The notes beneath the pieces are model-generated. The model worked only from the letters and a program-made list of their open reading frames with translations, had not been told where the DNA came from and did no database searches. The position numbers were made by a program, and so were the translations under genes. Below, piece by piece: positions 24,119-34,200 of a stretch of 57,068 bases of DNA (positions within the stretch are counted from its first letter, which is position 1; the number at the start of each line of letters is the position of its first letter). This stretch comes from Granulicoccus phenolivorans DSM 17626 = NBRC 107789 = JCM 15570 (lineage in GTDB: Bacteria > Actinomycetota > Actinomycetes > Propionibacteriales > Propionibacteriaceae): the NCBI RefSeq assembly GCF_000423085.1, contig NZ_AUHH01000028.1:1-57068 (forward strand). The letters are read 5' to 3'.

Positions 24119-24913
24119 CTAGTGCCACATCCCGCGGCCGACCAGGACCTGTTTGAGCAGGTCGATCCGGTCGGAGACCAGTCCGTCGACACCCATGTCG
24201 ATCAGCTTCTCCATCTCCACCGGGTCGTTGATGGTCCACACGTGGACCTGCTTGCCGACACTGTGCGCGCGCTCGATCAGGCCGGGGCTGAGCACCCGGA
24301 TCCGGCGCCCACGGACAGTCGTCTCGGTCGGGATCTGGAAGGCGACCCCGGGATCGGCGATCAGGCGACCCACCGGCAGGTACGCCCCGACCACCACCCC
24401 CAGCGGGCTGACTGAGGTGGCGACCTGGCGTCCCATCAGCCGGCGGAAGGCGGCCAGCCGCTCCTGACCGAAGGAGCCGACGCAGACCCGCTTGTGGGCC
24501 TTGTGCCGGTTGATCGCTCGGGCCAGGGCCGACACCGCACCGGCAGCCTTGATGTCGATGTTGAAGCGGGCGTCGGGAAAGGTCTCGAACAGCTCGTCCA
24601 TGGTGGGGATCGGATCATGACCGCCGATCCGGGCCTGCTTCACCTCGTTCCAGGTGAGCTCGTCCACCCGTCCGGTGGCATCGGTGACCCGATCCAGGAC
24701 CGAGTCATGAAAGGCGATCAGGGTCCCGTCGGCGGTGACGTGCACATCGGTCTCGAACCACCGGTAGCCCAGCCGGGCCGCCTCGGCGAAGGCGTGGACG
24801 GAGTTCTCCCGGCCCAGGTTGCGGGGCAGTTCGGCACCGCCGCGATGGGCCAGGGCGATGAATCCACCGTCGAAGTAGGGATAGTCGGCGGCAACCCGCG
24901 GCAACGACTTCAC
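24119..24913 (-). CDS. Glycerophosphodiester phosphodiesterase
   Basis: 264 residues. The active-site segments HRGGAELP, ENSVHAF, ETDVHVTADGTLIAFHD and the late VHVWTIND are all present, so it should hydrolyse glycerophosphodiesters with a metal ion. There is no signal peptide, so it is probably cytoplasmic and recycles lipid headgroups. The start is set at GTG 24913: TATCGT (24921-24926) ends seven bases upstream, and the earlier GTG at 24922 lies inside that -10 hexamer. Confidence 0.93.
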   Translation of the reverse strand: MKSLPRVAADYPYFDGGFIALAHRGGAELPRNLGRENSVHAFAEAARLGYRWFETDVHVTADGTLIAFHDSVLDRVTDATGRVDELTWNEVKQARIGGHDPIPTMDELFETFPDARFNIDIKAAGAVSALARAINRHKAHKRVCVGSFGQERLAAFRRLMGRQVATSVSPLGVVVGAYLPVGRLIADPGVAFQIPTETTVRGRRIRVLSPGLIERAHSVGKQVHVWTINDPVEMEKLIDMGVDGLVSDRIDLLKQVLVGRGMWH

Positions 24914-24949
24914 AGCGCTCACGATAGTCGGGTCAGGCGCGAACCCGGG

Positions 24950-25501
24950 TCACGAAGCGGTAACCCCCGGCAGCATCGCGAGCACCCCGGCGGCCGGGGC
25001 AGGGACCCAGGTGGGGACGCCGGTGGTGAGCAGGGCGACGTACCAGATCGCCAGAATTGCCAGGACCAGCCCGATCCAGAAAAGCGCCCGGACCGCAGTG
25101 GGCCACGAGTGGTACCAGTTCACCGCGGCATGGAACCAGCGGGTGATCCGGTGGGCCCAGTGGAATTCGCTGGCCCAGACCGCGAGGCCGGCCAGGGCCA
25201 GCGGGATGCCGCCCGGGCCGGGCAGGGGACCGGTGACCGCCGCCAGGATGAGCAGCAGTCCGCCGACCACCGCCACGCCGACCCGGTACCAGAGCCGGGT
25301 GTGCGGGTGGGCGCGCAGTTTCGCGCGCCAGCGCCAGCGGTCGGGCTGTTCGGTGGGGTGCTCGGTCGGTTCGGTCACTTCGGCAGGTTCGGTCGCGGCG
25401 GCGGGCTGCGGATCCGCGTCGGCGGGCCGGAGGACAGCCACGGTGTCCATGCTGAGCGCACCCGATATCCCGGACTGCAAGGACGCGGTGCTCTGTGCCA
25501 T
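24950..25501 (-). CDS. TIGR02611-type (PGPGW) membrane protein
   Basis: 183 residues with an Ala/Pro/Glu-rich cytoplasmic tail (1-55), then two or three helices. The signature GPLPGPGGIPLALAGLAVWASEF is that of the small actinobacterial PGPGW/TIGR02611 membrane family, function unknown. The segment FHWAHRITRWFHAAVNWYH is amphipathic. It is upstream of the GDPD gene on the same strand, with only 36 bases between them, but that gene has its own promoter. Confidence 0.85.
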   Translation of the reverse strand: MAQSTASLQSGISGALSMDTVAVLRPADADPQPAAATEPAEVTEPTEHPTEQPDRWRWRAKLRAHPHTRLWYRVGVAVVGGLLLILAAVTGPLPGPGGIPLALAGLAVWASEFHWAHRITRWFHAAVNWYHSWPTAVRALFWIGLVLAILAIWYVALLTTGVPTWVPAPAAGVLAMLPGVTAS

Positions 25502-25639
25502 GGACCGATCCTAGACTCCCGCGCCAAGAGATCCCAGCCCTCGGCCCGGCGGCCCGCCGACCCCGTCCTCCGCGGGCTCCCGGCGCCCGCATCGTGACGG
25601 CCGCCCGCGACCCCGGCCCGGCACTGCACAATCGGATCC

Positions 25640-26500
25640 GTGCCTACAGTCCTCTCGATCCAGTCCAGCGTCGCCTACGGCCACGCCGGCAACTCCGCGG
25701 CCGTGTTCCCGATGCAGCGCATGGGCGTGGATGTCTGGCCGGTGATCACCGTCCACTTTTCCAACAACACCTCCTACGGGTCGTGGCGCGGGCCGCTGCT
25801 CACCCCGGAGAACATCGATGACGTGGTCACCGGGATCGGCGAGCGCGAGGTCCTGGACCGGGTCGACGCGGTGCTGTCGGGCTACCAGGGGGCGCCGGAG
25901 GTCGGGTATTCCATCCTGCGCGCGGTGGAGCTGGTGCGCGCGCAGAACCCGGATGCGCTGTACTGCTGCGATCCGGTGATGGGTGATGTCGGCCGCGGGT
26001 TCTTCGTCAAGCCTGGCGTACCGGAGTTTCTCCGGGACCAGGTCGTGCCGCGGGCCGATCTGGTGACGCCGAATCACTGGGAGCTCAACTACCTCACCGG
26101 TCACCAGGAGACGACCACGCTGCCGCAGATCCTCGCCGCGGTCGACGAGCTGCGCGCCCGCGGTCCGCGGACGGTGCTGGTCACCTCGGTGGTCTCGGAT
26201 CAGACGGCCGCCGACGCGCTGGACATGCTGGCGGTCGACGATACGGGAGCGTGGTTGGTCACCACCCCGCGGCTGGATCGGGTGTTCACCGGGTCGGGGG
26301 ACCTCACCACGGCGGCGTTCCTGACCGAGTACCTGGCCGCCGCGGGAAAGATCGCGCCGGCGCTGGGGCGGACCGCCGGCGAGGTCTACGGGGTGCTGAA
26401 GCACACCACCGAGGTCGGGGCGCGGGAGTTACGACTGGTCGAGGCGCAGGACGAACTGGTCGCGCCCTCCCACACCTTCGAGGTACGCCGGGTCCGCTGA
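25640..26500 (+). CDS. pdxY: Pyridoxal kinase
   Basis: 286 residues, GTG 25640. The ribokinase-type fold has [20 protein letters not shown], the substrate loop [16 protein letters not shown] and the anion-hole [13 protein letters not shown] with the catalytic Asp. It phosphorylates pyridoxal, supplying PLP for enzymes such as MetY and the cysteine-synthase-like protein of this window. CACAAT lies seven bases before the start. Convergent with the murA paralogue across a strong hairpin. Confidence 0.93.
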   Translation: MPTVLSIQSSVAYGHAGNSAAVFPMQRMGVDVWPVITVHFSNNTSYGSWRGPLLTPENIDDVVTGIGEREVLDRVDAVLSGYQGAPEVGYSILRAVELVRAQNPDALYCCDPVMGDVGRGFFVKPGVPEFLRDQVVPRADLVTPNHWELNYLTGHQETTTLPQILAAVDELRARGPRTVLVTSVVSDQTAADALDMLAVDDTGAWLVTTPRLDRVFTGSGDLTTAAFLTEYLAAAGKIAPALGRTAGEVYGVLKHTTEVGARELRLVEAQDELVAPSHTFEVRRVR

Positions 26501-26506
26501 TCCCGA

Positions 26507-26572
26507 CACACCCACCGACGGCCCACACCCACCGACGGCCCACACCCACCGACGGGCCCGCACCCACCGACC
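26507..26572. repeat. Tandem repeat, 17-bp unit
   Basis: Three direct copies of CACACCCACCGACGGCC (the third ends GGGC) and a partial fourth, directly after the pdxY stop codon. Probably a slippage-generated minisatellite. Confidence 0.8.
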
Positions 26573-26585
26573 GGCCGGACGAGCC

Positions 26586-26619
26586 GCGAGGGCCCCGGGA
26601 GAATTCCCGGGGCCCTCGC
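26586..26619. terminator. Bidirectional terminator-like hairpin
   Basis: A perfect 15-bp stem (GCGAGGGCCCCGGGA and its complement) with loop GAAT, between convergent pdxY and the MurA paralogue. No T-tract, but very stable. Confidence 0.8.
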
Positions 26620-26652
26620 ACAATGGGCGGTCAGCGGCCGTGCCGCGGTCGC

Positions 26653-28185
26653 TCAGACGATGTGGTCGTGGAAGACGTAGATGTCGGCGCCCACCTGGTT
26701 CAGCCGGTTCGCCAGATCCTCGTAACCCCGGTTGATCACGTAGACGTCGCGCAGGATCGAGGTGCCCTTGGCCGCCAGCATCGCCAGCAGCAGGCAGACC
26801 GCCGGCCGCAGCGCGGGCGGGCAGATGATCTCCTGGGCACGCCACTTGGTCGGCCCGTTCACGATGATCCGGTGCGGGTCCAGCAACTGCACGTTCGCGC
26901 CGAGCTTGTTCAGCTCGGTCATCCGGATCGCCCGGTTCTCATAGACCCAGTCGTTGATCAGCGTACGGCCCTCGGCCTGGGCCGCGATCACGCCGAAGAA
27001 CGGAAGGTTGTCGATGTTCACGCCCGGGAACGGCATCGGGTGGATCTTGTCGATCGGCGCCTTCAGCTTGGAGGGGCGTACGGTGACATCGACCAGCCGG
27101 GTGTGTCCGTTCTCGGCCTTGTACTCATCGGAGACGCTGAAGTCCAGACCCATCTCTCGCAGGATGGTGAGTTCGATCTCCAGGAACTCGATCGGGGTAC
27201 GCCGGATGGTCAACTCCGAATCGGTCACGATCGCCGCGGTGATCAGGCTCATCGCCTCGATCGGATCCTCCGAGGGGGCGTACTCGACGTCCTGGGCGAT
27301 GGACTCCACCCCGGTGATCGTCAGCGTGGTGGTGCCGATGCCCTCGATCTCGACGCCGAGGCGCTGCAGGAAGAAACACAGATCCTGAACCATGTAGTTG
27401 GAGGACGCGTTGCGCAGCACCGTGGTGCCGGGGATCAGCGAGGCCGCCATGATCGCGTTCTCGGTGACGGTGTCGCCGCGCTCGGTGAGCACGATCGGCC
27501 GTTCCGGCGCGTGGGCGTTCGAGGTGCACTGGTACGCGCCGTCGGTGGCGACCACGTCCAGGCCGAAGTGGCGCAGCAACTGCATGTGGGGCTCGACGGT
27601 CCGGGCGCCGAGGTCGCAGCCGCCGGCGTACGGAAGCTGGAACTCCTTGTAGAAGTGCAGCAGCGGGCCGAGGAACATGATGATCGAGCGGGTCCGGCGA
27701 GCGGCCTCGACATCCATCTTGTCCAGCCGCAGGGTGTCGGGCCGGGTGATGACCAGATCGCGTCCGTCCTCGCTCCAGGTGCAGTCGACCCCGATCGAGG
27801 TGAGCACTTCCACGATCCGGTTGACCTCCTCGATCCGGGCGATCCCGGTGAGGGTGGTGCGGCCGCGGTTCAGCAGGCTGGCGCACAGCAGGGCCACGGC
27901 CGCGTTCTTGGAGGAGCGCACGTCGATCGCCCCCGACAGCTTGGTCGGGCCGGTGACGCGCAGGTGTTCGGGGCCGGTGTTCCCGGGCGAGATCAATTCC
28001 GAACCGAGCGCTGCCGCGATCCGGTTGATCATGTCGAGGCTCAGATTCTGATTGCCGGTCTCGATGCGATGAATCGCACTCTGACTGGTGCCCAGAATGT
28101 CGGCGAGCTCATTCTGCGTCATCCCACGGTGCTTGCGCGCATCGCGGATGAGGCTGCCAATGGCGGTGGGAGTAGTCACAGTCAC
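26653..28185 (-). CDS. XRE-HTH domain fused to UDP-GlcNAc 1-carboxyvinyltransferase (MurA paralogue)
   Basis: 510 residues. Residues ~9-65 are a helix-turn-helix of the XRE type ([21 protein letters not shown]). The rest is a full MurA fold: KNA ([10 protein letters not shown]), the reactive Cys C190 in GGCDLGAR where MurA has Cys115, NIDNLP and [10 protein letters not shown] for the Asp and Arg. MurA starts peptidoglycan synthesis; this HTH version is a separate actinobacterial group. Start GTG 28185 is chosen because TAGAGT (28193-28198) ends seven bases upstream. A palindrome covers that promoter, so it may repress itself. Whether it makes peptidoglycan precursors or senses them is open. 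Confidence 0.93.
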   Translation of the reverse strand: MTVTTPTAIGSLIRDARKHRGMTQNELADILGTSQSAIHRIETGNQNLSLDMINRIAAALGSELISPGNTGPEHLRVTGPTKLSGAIDVRSSKNAAVALLCASLLNRGRTTLTGIARIEEVNRIVEVLTSIGVDCTWSEDGRDLVITRPDTLRLDKMDVEAARRTRSIIMFLGPLLHFYKEFQLPYAGGCDLGARTVEPHMQLLRHFGLDVVATDGAYQCTSNAHAPERPIVLTERGDTVTENAIMAASLIPGTTVLRNASSNYMVQDLCFFLQRLGVEIEGIGTTTLTITGVESIAQDVEYAPSEDPIEAMSLITAAIVTDSELTIRRTPIEFLEIELTILREMGLDFSVSDEYKAENGHTRLVDVTVRPSKLKAPIDKIHPMPFPGVNIDNLPFFGVIAAQAEGRTLINDWVYENRAIRMTELNKLGANVQLLDPHRIIVNGPTKWRAQEIICPPALRPAVCLLLAMLAAKGTSILRDVYVINRGYEDLANRLNQVGADIYVFHDHIV

Positions 28186-28197
28186 GAGCAGGACTCT

Positions 28198-28217
28198 ATA
28201 TCTCATATGCGAGATAT
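28198..28217. promoter_or_regulatory. Palindrome in the HTH-MurA promoter, likely operator
   Basis: ATATCTC-N6-GAGATAT is a perfect 7-bp inverted repeat. It abuts the -10 TAGAGT (28193-28198) of the HTH-MurA gene and covers the -35/-10 spacer. It lies ~45 bases upstream of the lpdA -10. An XRE dimer could bind it. Confidence 0.7.
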
Positions 28218-28273
28218 TCCAATCTCGGGAGCCGGTCCGGCACTCCAGTGTGGGCAACCATACAGTTATGCCC

Positions 28274-29674
28274 ATGAGTGCACACTTTGATGTCGTCGTC
28301 CTCGGCGCCGGCCCCGGTGGGTATGTCGCCGCGATTCGCGCCGCCCAACTCGGCCTGAAAACTGCCGTCATCGAGAAGAAGTACTGGGGCGGCGTCTGCC
28401 TCAACGTGGGATGTATCCCGACCAAGGCGCTGCTGCGCAACGCCGAGATCGCTCACATCGTCACCAAGGAGGCCGACACCTTCGGCATCTCCGGCGACAT
28501 CAGCGTCGACTACGGCAAGGCCTTCTCCCGATCCCGCGGGGTCGCGGACAAGATGGTCAAGGGCGTGCACTTCCTGATGAAGAAGAACAAAATCACCGAG
28601 GTGGACGGCTGGGGCAGCTTCGTCGATGCCCATACCCTCCGGGTCGCGCTGAACGACGGGGCGGAGGAGACCATCACCTTCGACAGCTGCATCATCGCCG
28701 CCGGGTCGGTGACCCGCATGCTGCCGGGCATGCAGGTCTCGGCGAATGTGCTCACCTACGAGGAACTGATCCTGGCCGACACGCTGCCGAAGTCGATCAT
28801 CGTCGGCGGTTCCGGGGCGATCGGGATCGAGTTCGCGTACGTGCTGCAGGCGTACGGGGTGGACGTCACCGTGGTCGAGTACGCCGACAAGATCGTGCCG
28901 ACCGAGGACGACGAGGTCTCCAAGGAACTGACCAAGCACTACAAGAAGCTCGGGGTGAAGATCCTCACCGGGACCGGGGTGCAGACCGTCACCGACACCG
29001 GCTCCGGGGTCCGGGTCACGGTGAAGCCGGCCAAGGGCGGCGAGGAGCAGGTCCTCGAGGCCGACAAGATGCTGTCGGCCTTCGGGTTCGCCCCGCGCAC
29101 CGAGGGGTACGGGCTGGAGAACACCGGGGTGGCGCTGACCGAGCGCGGCGCGATCGCGATCGACGACTCGATGCGCACCAACGTCGGGCACATCTACGCC
29201 ATCGGTGACGTCACCGCGAAGCTGATGCTGGCGCACACCGCCGAGGCCCAGGGCGTGGTCGCCGCCGAGGTGATCGCCGGCCACCCGACCCAGGCGATGG
29301 ACTACGCGATGATCCCGCGGGCGACCTACTGCCAGCCGCAGATCGCCACCTTCGGCTACTCCGAGAAGCAGGCCAAGGAACTGGGCTACGACGTCAAGAT
29401 CGGCAAGTTCCCGTTCTCGGCCAACGGCAAGGCGAACGGCCTGGCCGACGGCACCGGCTTCGTGAAGATCATCGCCGACGCCACGCACGGGGAGTTCCTC
29501 GGCGCGACCTTGATCGGCCCGGATGTCACCGAGCTGCTGCCCGAACTGGTGCTCGCCCAGCAGTACGACCTCACCACCGAGGAGGTCGGCCGCGCGGTGC
29601 ACGCCCACCCGACCCTGTCGGAGGCGATCAAGGAGGCCTGTGAGGGCGTCCTCGGGACCTCGATCAACATCTGA
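28274..29674 (+). CDS. lpdA: Dihydrolipoyl dehydrogenase
   Basis: 466 residues: FAD site [10 protein letters not shown], redox disulfide [19 protein letters not shown] site [11 protein letters not shown], and C-terminal catalytic HAHPTLSEA. It reoxidises lipoyl groups of 2-oxoacid dehydrogenase complexes. Start ATG 28274 is preferred over ATG 28268 because TACAGT (28261-28266) ends seven bases before it, giving a leaderless mRNA. Divergent from HTH-MurA; a clear terminator follows. Confidence 0.96.
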   Translation: MSAHFDVVVLGAGPGGYVAAIRAAQLGLKTAVIEKKYWGGVCLNVGCIPTKALLRNAEIAHIVTKEADTFGISGDISVDYGKAFSRSRGVADKMVKGVHFLMKKNKITEVDGWGSFVDAHTLRVALNDGAEETITFDSCIIAAGSVTRMLPGMQVSANVLTYEELILADTLPKSIIVGGSGAIGIEFAYVLQAYGVDVTVVEYADKIVPTEDDEVSKELTKHYKKLGVKILTGTGVQTVTDTGSGVRVTVKPAKGGEEQVLEADKMLSAFGFAPRTEGYGLENTGVALTERGAIAIDDSMRTNVGHIYAIGDVTAKLMLAHTAEAQGVVAAEVIAGHPTQAMDYAMIPRATYCQPQIATFGYSEKQAKELGYDVKIGKFPFSANGKANGLADGTGFVKIIADATHGEFLGATLIGPDVTELLPELVLAQQYDLTTEEVGRAVHAHPTLSEAIKEACEGVLGTSINI

Positions 29675-29697
29675 TCGCGACCCACGCGAGGTACCCG

Positions 29698-29725
29698 ACG
29701 GCGGGCGGCTGCGGCCGCCCGCCGT
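29698..29725 (+). terminator. Terminator hairpin after lpdA
   Basis: Perfect 12-bp stem ACGGCGGGCGGC-TGCG-GCCGCCCGCCGT followed by TGTCGTTCT, 24 bases after the lpdA stop. Confidence 0.8.
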
Positions 29726-29871
29726 TGTCGTTCTCGGGGTGCTCGTCGGTCCCGGAGCGGCGCTCGTGCCCGGAACTGTGAGCCAGATCACCGGCTGCCC
29801 ACCGGCACCCAGGATCGAAATTTTGTCGGTCGGGTGACGTACGCTCAAAGGCAGTGAGCAAGGGAGGACAG

Positions 29872-31935
29872 GTGTCCGAAGACAACGTGGGTCGGCCGGT
29901 CGTCACGACCGATCCGACTACGGTCGAGATGCGCCGACGATCCGGAAAACGACCCGTGTCGGGTCTGCTGTTCGTCGGGCTGGCCGCCACTGTCGGGGTG
30001 CTGCTGGTGTGGGTGATCGCCACCTACCAGGGCAGCGGGCCGCGACAGCTCCCGGGCCGGCAGAACGTCGACGTGCTGACCTACCAGGCCGGCGCGTTGC
30101 TGGAAGCCCTGGCCTGGTTGAGCGCCCTGGCCGCCTTCGGCCTGCTGTTCGCCGCCGCGGTGTTCTCCCCGATCAACCGGTCCCACCAGGAGCTGTCCCC
30201 GCAGACCCGGGCCGGGCTGCTGCCGTACGCCGGCCGGGCCGCGCAGTTGTGGTTCACCTTCGCGGTGCTGGTGGCCCCCTTCAATGCCGCGATCGTGAAC
30301 GGGGTGAGCGTCGGCGCGGTGATTCCGCAGTTGGGGCAATTCCTGTGGGCGACCCCGTCAGCGATGGCCTGGCTGGTCACCGGCGTACTCGCGCTCGGCG
30401 CTTCGCTGTTGATCCGGTTCGCGACCCGACTGGGCAATCTGGGGGCCGCGCTGTACCTGATGCTGCTGGCCACGCTGCCGCCGGTGGTGACCGGCAATGT
30501 GACCGTGGGAGCCAACCACGACTGGGCCTCCGACGCGGGTGCCCTGTCCACCGTCGCGTTCGCGATCCTGGGGGGCGCGGCCCTGGCGCAGGTGGTCCGG
30601 GGCGGCACCGGCACTGGCGCGGACGCAGCCGCCGAGACGGGTGATCGGCTGCGTCGCTACCAGTGGATCTCCGGCATCTTCCTGATCCTGGCGATCGTCT
30701 TCCGCACGGTGGTCGCCTGGTGGGAACTGGCCGGCACCTCGCCGTTCGCCACCGCCTACGGCTGGCTGCTGCTGGGCATGGGCGCGCTGGCGCTGTTGCT
30801 GGTGGTCAGCCTGGTGCTGCGGCGCTTCCTGCTGCACGCCGGCCGGATCTCCGCGGCGTACGCGACCAGTGTGTTCGACGCCGCCGCGCTGGCCCTGATC
30901 ACCGCGCTGAGTGCGGTCACCGCGTGGCTCGCCCCGCCGCGGTTCTGGGTGCCGCAGGACAGCATCCAGATCAACTACCTCGGCTACTCCATCGACACCC
31001 CGCCCTCCGTCGAGTCGGTAGCCGGACTGGGTCGGGTCAATCTGCTGTTCACCGTGATCGCCGTGGTGGCCCTGCTGGTCTACTGGGTCGCGTGGTGGCA
31101 GGCCCGCCGGATCCAGAAGCCGTACCCGATCAGCCGGCTGGTGTGCTGGACGATCGGCTGGGGGCTGGTGCTCTACCTCAACATCAGCGGGTTCTGGGAG
31201 TATTCGAGCGCCTCGTTCACCTTCCACATGGTCGAGCACATGTCGATCAACATGCTGGCACCGGTGCTGATCGTGGTCGGCGGTCCGATCACCCTGTTCC
31301 TGAACGTGCTGCCGGTCACCCGGGAAACCTCGATGCCGCGGGTGCGGGACGCCATTGTCGCAATGACGAACTGGAAGGCGCTGAAGGTCATTCTGCATCC
31401 GCTGGTGATCGGCTTCCTGTTCGTCGCCTCGCTGTACGTGATCTACTTCTCCGACCTGTTCGGGGCGATGATGCGCTACCACTGGGCGCACCAGTTCATG
31501 ATGCTGCACTACCTGATCGTCGGGCTGCTGTTCTACAGCCAGATCATCGGGACCGACAAGGCCCCGGTCGAGGTCCCCCACGTCGGGCGGCTCGGGTTCA
31601 TGATGGCGGTGATGCCGTTCCACGCGTTCTTCGCGGTGATCATCATGGGCGCCACCACCCTGGTGGGGGAACAGTTCTACCGTTCGCTGTCGGTGCCGTG
31701 GAACCAGGATCTGCACAAGGCCCAGGAACTGGGCGGTCAGTTGACCTGGGCGATCGGGGAGATTCCGATGCTGCTGGTGATCCTGATCCTGATGGCGCAA
31801 TGGCTGGGCTCGGACCAGCGCGACGCCCGCCGCAAGGACCGCGCGATGGATGAAGGCCTGGACGACTCCTTCGACGCCTACAACGAAATGCTCGCCGAGC
31901 TCGCCCGGCGAGAGGAAGACAAGCTGCAGAAATGA
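29872..31935 (+). CDS. CopD-CtaG fusion: copper import/cytochrome oxidase assembly membrane protein
   Basis: 687 residues; start GTG 29872 chosen for GGGAGGA just upstream. The N-terminal half has about eight helices with the CopD-like NVTVGANHDWASDAG region; the C-terminal half is a caa3-type CtaG domain (FTFHMVEHMSINMLAP, WAHQFMMLHYL, VPWNQDLHKAQELGG). His and Met residues in these helices could carry copper to cytochrome oxidase. The stop overlaps the copA start (ATGA). The two probably balance copper delivery and export. Confidence 0.92.
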   Translation: MSEDNVGRPVVTTDPTTVEMRRRSGKRPVSGLLFVGLAATVGVLLVWVIATYQGSGPRQLPGRQNVDVLTYQAGALLEALAWLSALAAFGLLFAAAVFSPINRSHQELSPQTRAGLLPYAGRAAQLWFTFAVLVAPFNAAIVNGVSVGAVIPQLGQFLWATPSAMAWLVTGVLALGASLLIRFATRLGNLGAALYLMLLATLPPVVTGNVTVGANHDWASDAGALSTVAFAILGGAALAQVVRGGTGTGADAAAETGDRLRRYQWISGIFLILAIVFRTVVAWWELAGTSPFATAYGWLLLGMGALALLLVVSLVLRRFLLHAGRISAAYATSVFDAAALALITALSAVTAWLAPPRFWVPQDSIQINYLGYSIDTPPSVESVAGLGRVNLLFTVIAVVALLVYWVAWWQARRIQKPYPISRLVCWTIGWGLVLYLNISGFWEYSSASFTFHMVEHMSINMLAPVLIVVGGPITLFLNVLPVTRETSMPRVRDAIVAMTNWKALKVILHPLVIGFLFVASLYVIYFSDLFGAMMRYHWAHQFMMLHYLIVGLLFYSQIIGTDKAPVEVPHVGRLGFMMAVMPFHAFFAVIIMGATTLVGEQFYRSLSVPWNQDLHKAQELGGQLTWAIGEIPMLLVILILMAQWLGSDQRDARRKDRAMDEGLDDSFDAYNEMLAELARREEDKLQK

Positions 31936-34154
31936 CCACCACGCAGGCACCCGCGCAGATCGAGACCTTCGAACTCGATGTCGACGGCATGACGTGTGCC
32001 GCCTGCGCCGCCCGGGTCGAGAAGAAGCTGAACAAACTCGACGGGGTCCGGGCCACGGTCAACTACGCCACCGAGCGGGCCGTGGTCACCGGTCCGATCA
32101 CCCCCGGCGAAGCCATCGGGGCGGTCCGCAAGGCCGGCTACGACGCGGCCGAGCCTGCCACCGACGAGTCCGAGAGCGGCCGGGTCGGCAAGGACCGGGT
32201 GGGGATGCTCAAGCGCCGCCTGGTGATCGCCGCGGTGCTCACCGTGCCGCTGGCCGACCTGGCGATCGTGCTTGCGCTCGCGCCGGCCCTGCGCTTCCCG
32301 TACTGGGAGTGGGCGCTGCTGATCGGGGCGGCGCCGGTGGTGTTCTGGTGCGCGTGGCCCTTCCACAAGGCGGCCCTGCGCAACCTGCGGCACGGCACCA
32401 CCTCGATGGACACCCTGGTGTCGCTGGGCGTGCTCGCGGCGTACCTGTGGTCGCTGATCTCGGTGGTGCTGGGGTCGTCCAACTCGCCGGGCTATTGGCT
32501 CATCTACGGGGACACCCCACCGGGCGCCGACGCGATCTACGTGGAGGTCGCGGCGGCGGTCACCACCTTCCTGCTGGCCGGGCGCTACTTCGAGGCCAAA
32601 TCGCGGCAGTCCGCCCAGGCGGTGCTCGGGGCACTCAATGCGCTGGCCCCGACCGAGGTCCGCAAGCTGGTCGACGGGGTCGAACGGCTGGTTCCGATCG
32701 CCGAGTTGCGGCCCGGGGACGAGTTCGTCGTGCGGGCCGGGGAGCGGATCGCCGCCGACGGAACCGTCGCCGCCGGAGCCTCCTCGGTGGATACCTCGGC
32801 GATGACCGGCGAACCCGTTCCGGCCGAGGTGACCGAGGGCACCACGGTGCTCGGCGGCACCGTCAACATCACCGGCCGGCTGGTCGTGCGCACCGATCGG
32901 GTCGGCGCGCACACCCAACTCGCGCAGATGGCGGCCCTGGCCGACCAGGCGCAGGCCCGCAAGGCCCGGGTGCAGCGGTTGGTCGATCGGGTCGTCGGCT
33001 ATTTCGTCCCGGTCGTGCTGGTGATCTCCGCCGGTACGCTCGCGGTCTGGCTGGCCACCGGGCATGCCCCGCGGGATTCCTTCAGCGCCGCGATCTCGGT
33101 GCTCATCATCGCCTGCCCGTGCGCGTTGGGGCTGGCCACGCCGACCGCGCTGATGGTCGGCGTGGGCCGTGGCGCCCAGCTGGGCCTGCTGATCAAGGGT
33201 CAGGACGCACTGGAGGCCAGCGGCCGGATCGACACCGTCGTGCTGGACAAGACCGGCACGCTGACCACCGGGGAGATGGTGCTCACCGACGTCGCGGTCA
33301 CCGGCCACCCCGAAAAGATCGTGCGGCGGCTGGTCGGCATGGTCGAGAGCCACACCGAGCACCCGATCGCGCGGGCCCTGGCCGCCGACATCACCCCCGA
33401 GCAGGCCGCCGCGGTGACCGACTTCGAGGTCCTGCCCGGGCTGGGCGCGGCCGGCACCATCGAGGGCCGCCGCATCGTGATCGGGAACACCACCCTGATC
33501 GACGCCGCGATCCCCGAGGCGCTGGCCCCCACCCTGGAGCGGTCCCGCCAGGAGGGGAGCACCCCGGTCGTGGTGCGCATCGACGACGAGGTCGTCGCGG
33601 TCTTCGTGGTCGCCGACCAGATCAAGGACTCCGCCGCCGACAGTGTGGCGCGCCTGCGCAAGCTGGGGCTGCACACCGTGTTGCTCACCGGCGATCATGC
33701 CGCGGCCGCCCGGACCGTGGGGGACCGGCTGGGGGTCGACCAGGTCATCGCCGAGGTGTTGCCCAGCGAGAAGGCCGCCCGCATCGAACTACTGCAGGCC
33801 GAGGGCCGCAGTGTGGCGATGGTCGGTGACGGGATCAACGATGCCGCCGCGCTGGCGACCGCCAATCTGGGGATGGCGCTGGTCTCGGGCACCGAGATCG
33901 CGATGCGCTCGGCCGACATCATCCTGGTCCGGCGCAACCTGGGAGTCATCCCGGACGCCATCGAGCTGTCCCGGGCGACTCTGCGTACGATCCGGGGCAA
34001 CCTGGTGTGGGCCTTCGGCTACAACATCGCGGCGATCCCGTTGGCCGCCCTGGGCCTGCTCAATCCGCTGATCGCGGGCCTGGCGATGTCGCTGTCGTCG
34101 GTGTTCGTGGTGACCAACAGCGTCCGGCTGCGCAGCTTCAAGCCGCGGCACTGA
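31932..34154 (+). CDS. copA: Copper-exporting P1B-type ATPase
   Basis: 740 residues. One HMA domain (GMTCAACAARVEKK) precedes eight helices. All motifs are intact: AMTGEP, the transport site CPCALGLATPTALMVG, phosphorylated Asp in DKTGTLTTGE, SHTEHPIA, LLTGDH and VGDGINDAAAL. CPC and the HMA domain indicate Cu(I). It is translationally coupled to the CopD-CtaG gene by a 4-base overlap. It contrasts with the degenerate ATPase-like gene at 6734. Confidence 0.96.
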   Translation: MTTTQAPAQIETFELDVDGMTCAACAARVEKKLNKLDGVRATVNYATERAVVTGPITPGEAIGAVRKAGYDAAEPATDESESGRVGKDRVGMLKRRLVIAAVLTVPLADLAIVLALAPALRFPYWEWALLIGAAPVVFWCAWPFHKAALRNLRHGTTSMDTLVSLGVLAAYLWSLISVVLGSSNSPGYWLIYGDTPPGADAIYVEVAAAVTTFLLAGRYFEAKSRQSAQAVLGALNALAPTEVRKLVDGVERLVPIAELRPGDEFVVRAGERIAADGTVAAGASSVDTSAMTGEPVPAEVTEGTTVLGGTVNITGRLVVRTDRVGAHTQLAQMAALADQAQARKARVQRLVDRVVGYFVPVVLVISAGTLAVWLATGHAPRDSFSAAISVLIIACPCALGLATPTALMVGVGRGAQLGLLIKGQDALEASGRIDTVVLDKTGTLTTGEMVLTDVAVTGHPEKIVRRLVGMVESHTEHPIARALAADITPEQAAAVTDFEVLPGLGAAGTIEGRRIVIGNTTLIDAAIPEALAPTLERSRQEGSTPVVVRIDDEVVAVFVVADQIKDSAADSVARLRKLGLHTVLLTGDHAAAARTVGDRLGVDQVIAEVLPSEKAARIELLQAEGRSVAMVGDGINDAAALATANLGMALVSGTEIAMRSADIILVRRNLGVIPDAIELSRATLRTIRGNLVWAFGYNIAAIPLAALGLLNPLIAGLAMSLSSVFVVTNSVRLRSFKPRH

Positions 34155-34200
34155 ATCCGGTTCGGGCCCGGCGTTGGGCGGCACCGACTAGCATGTCCCC

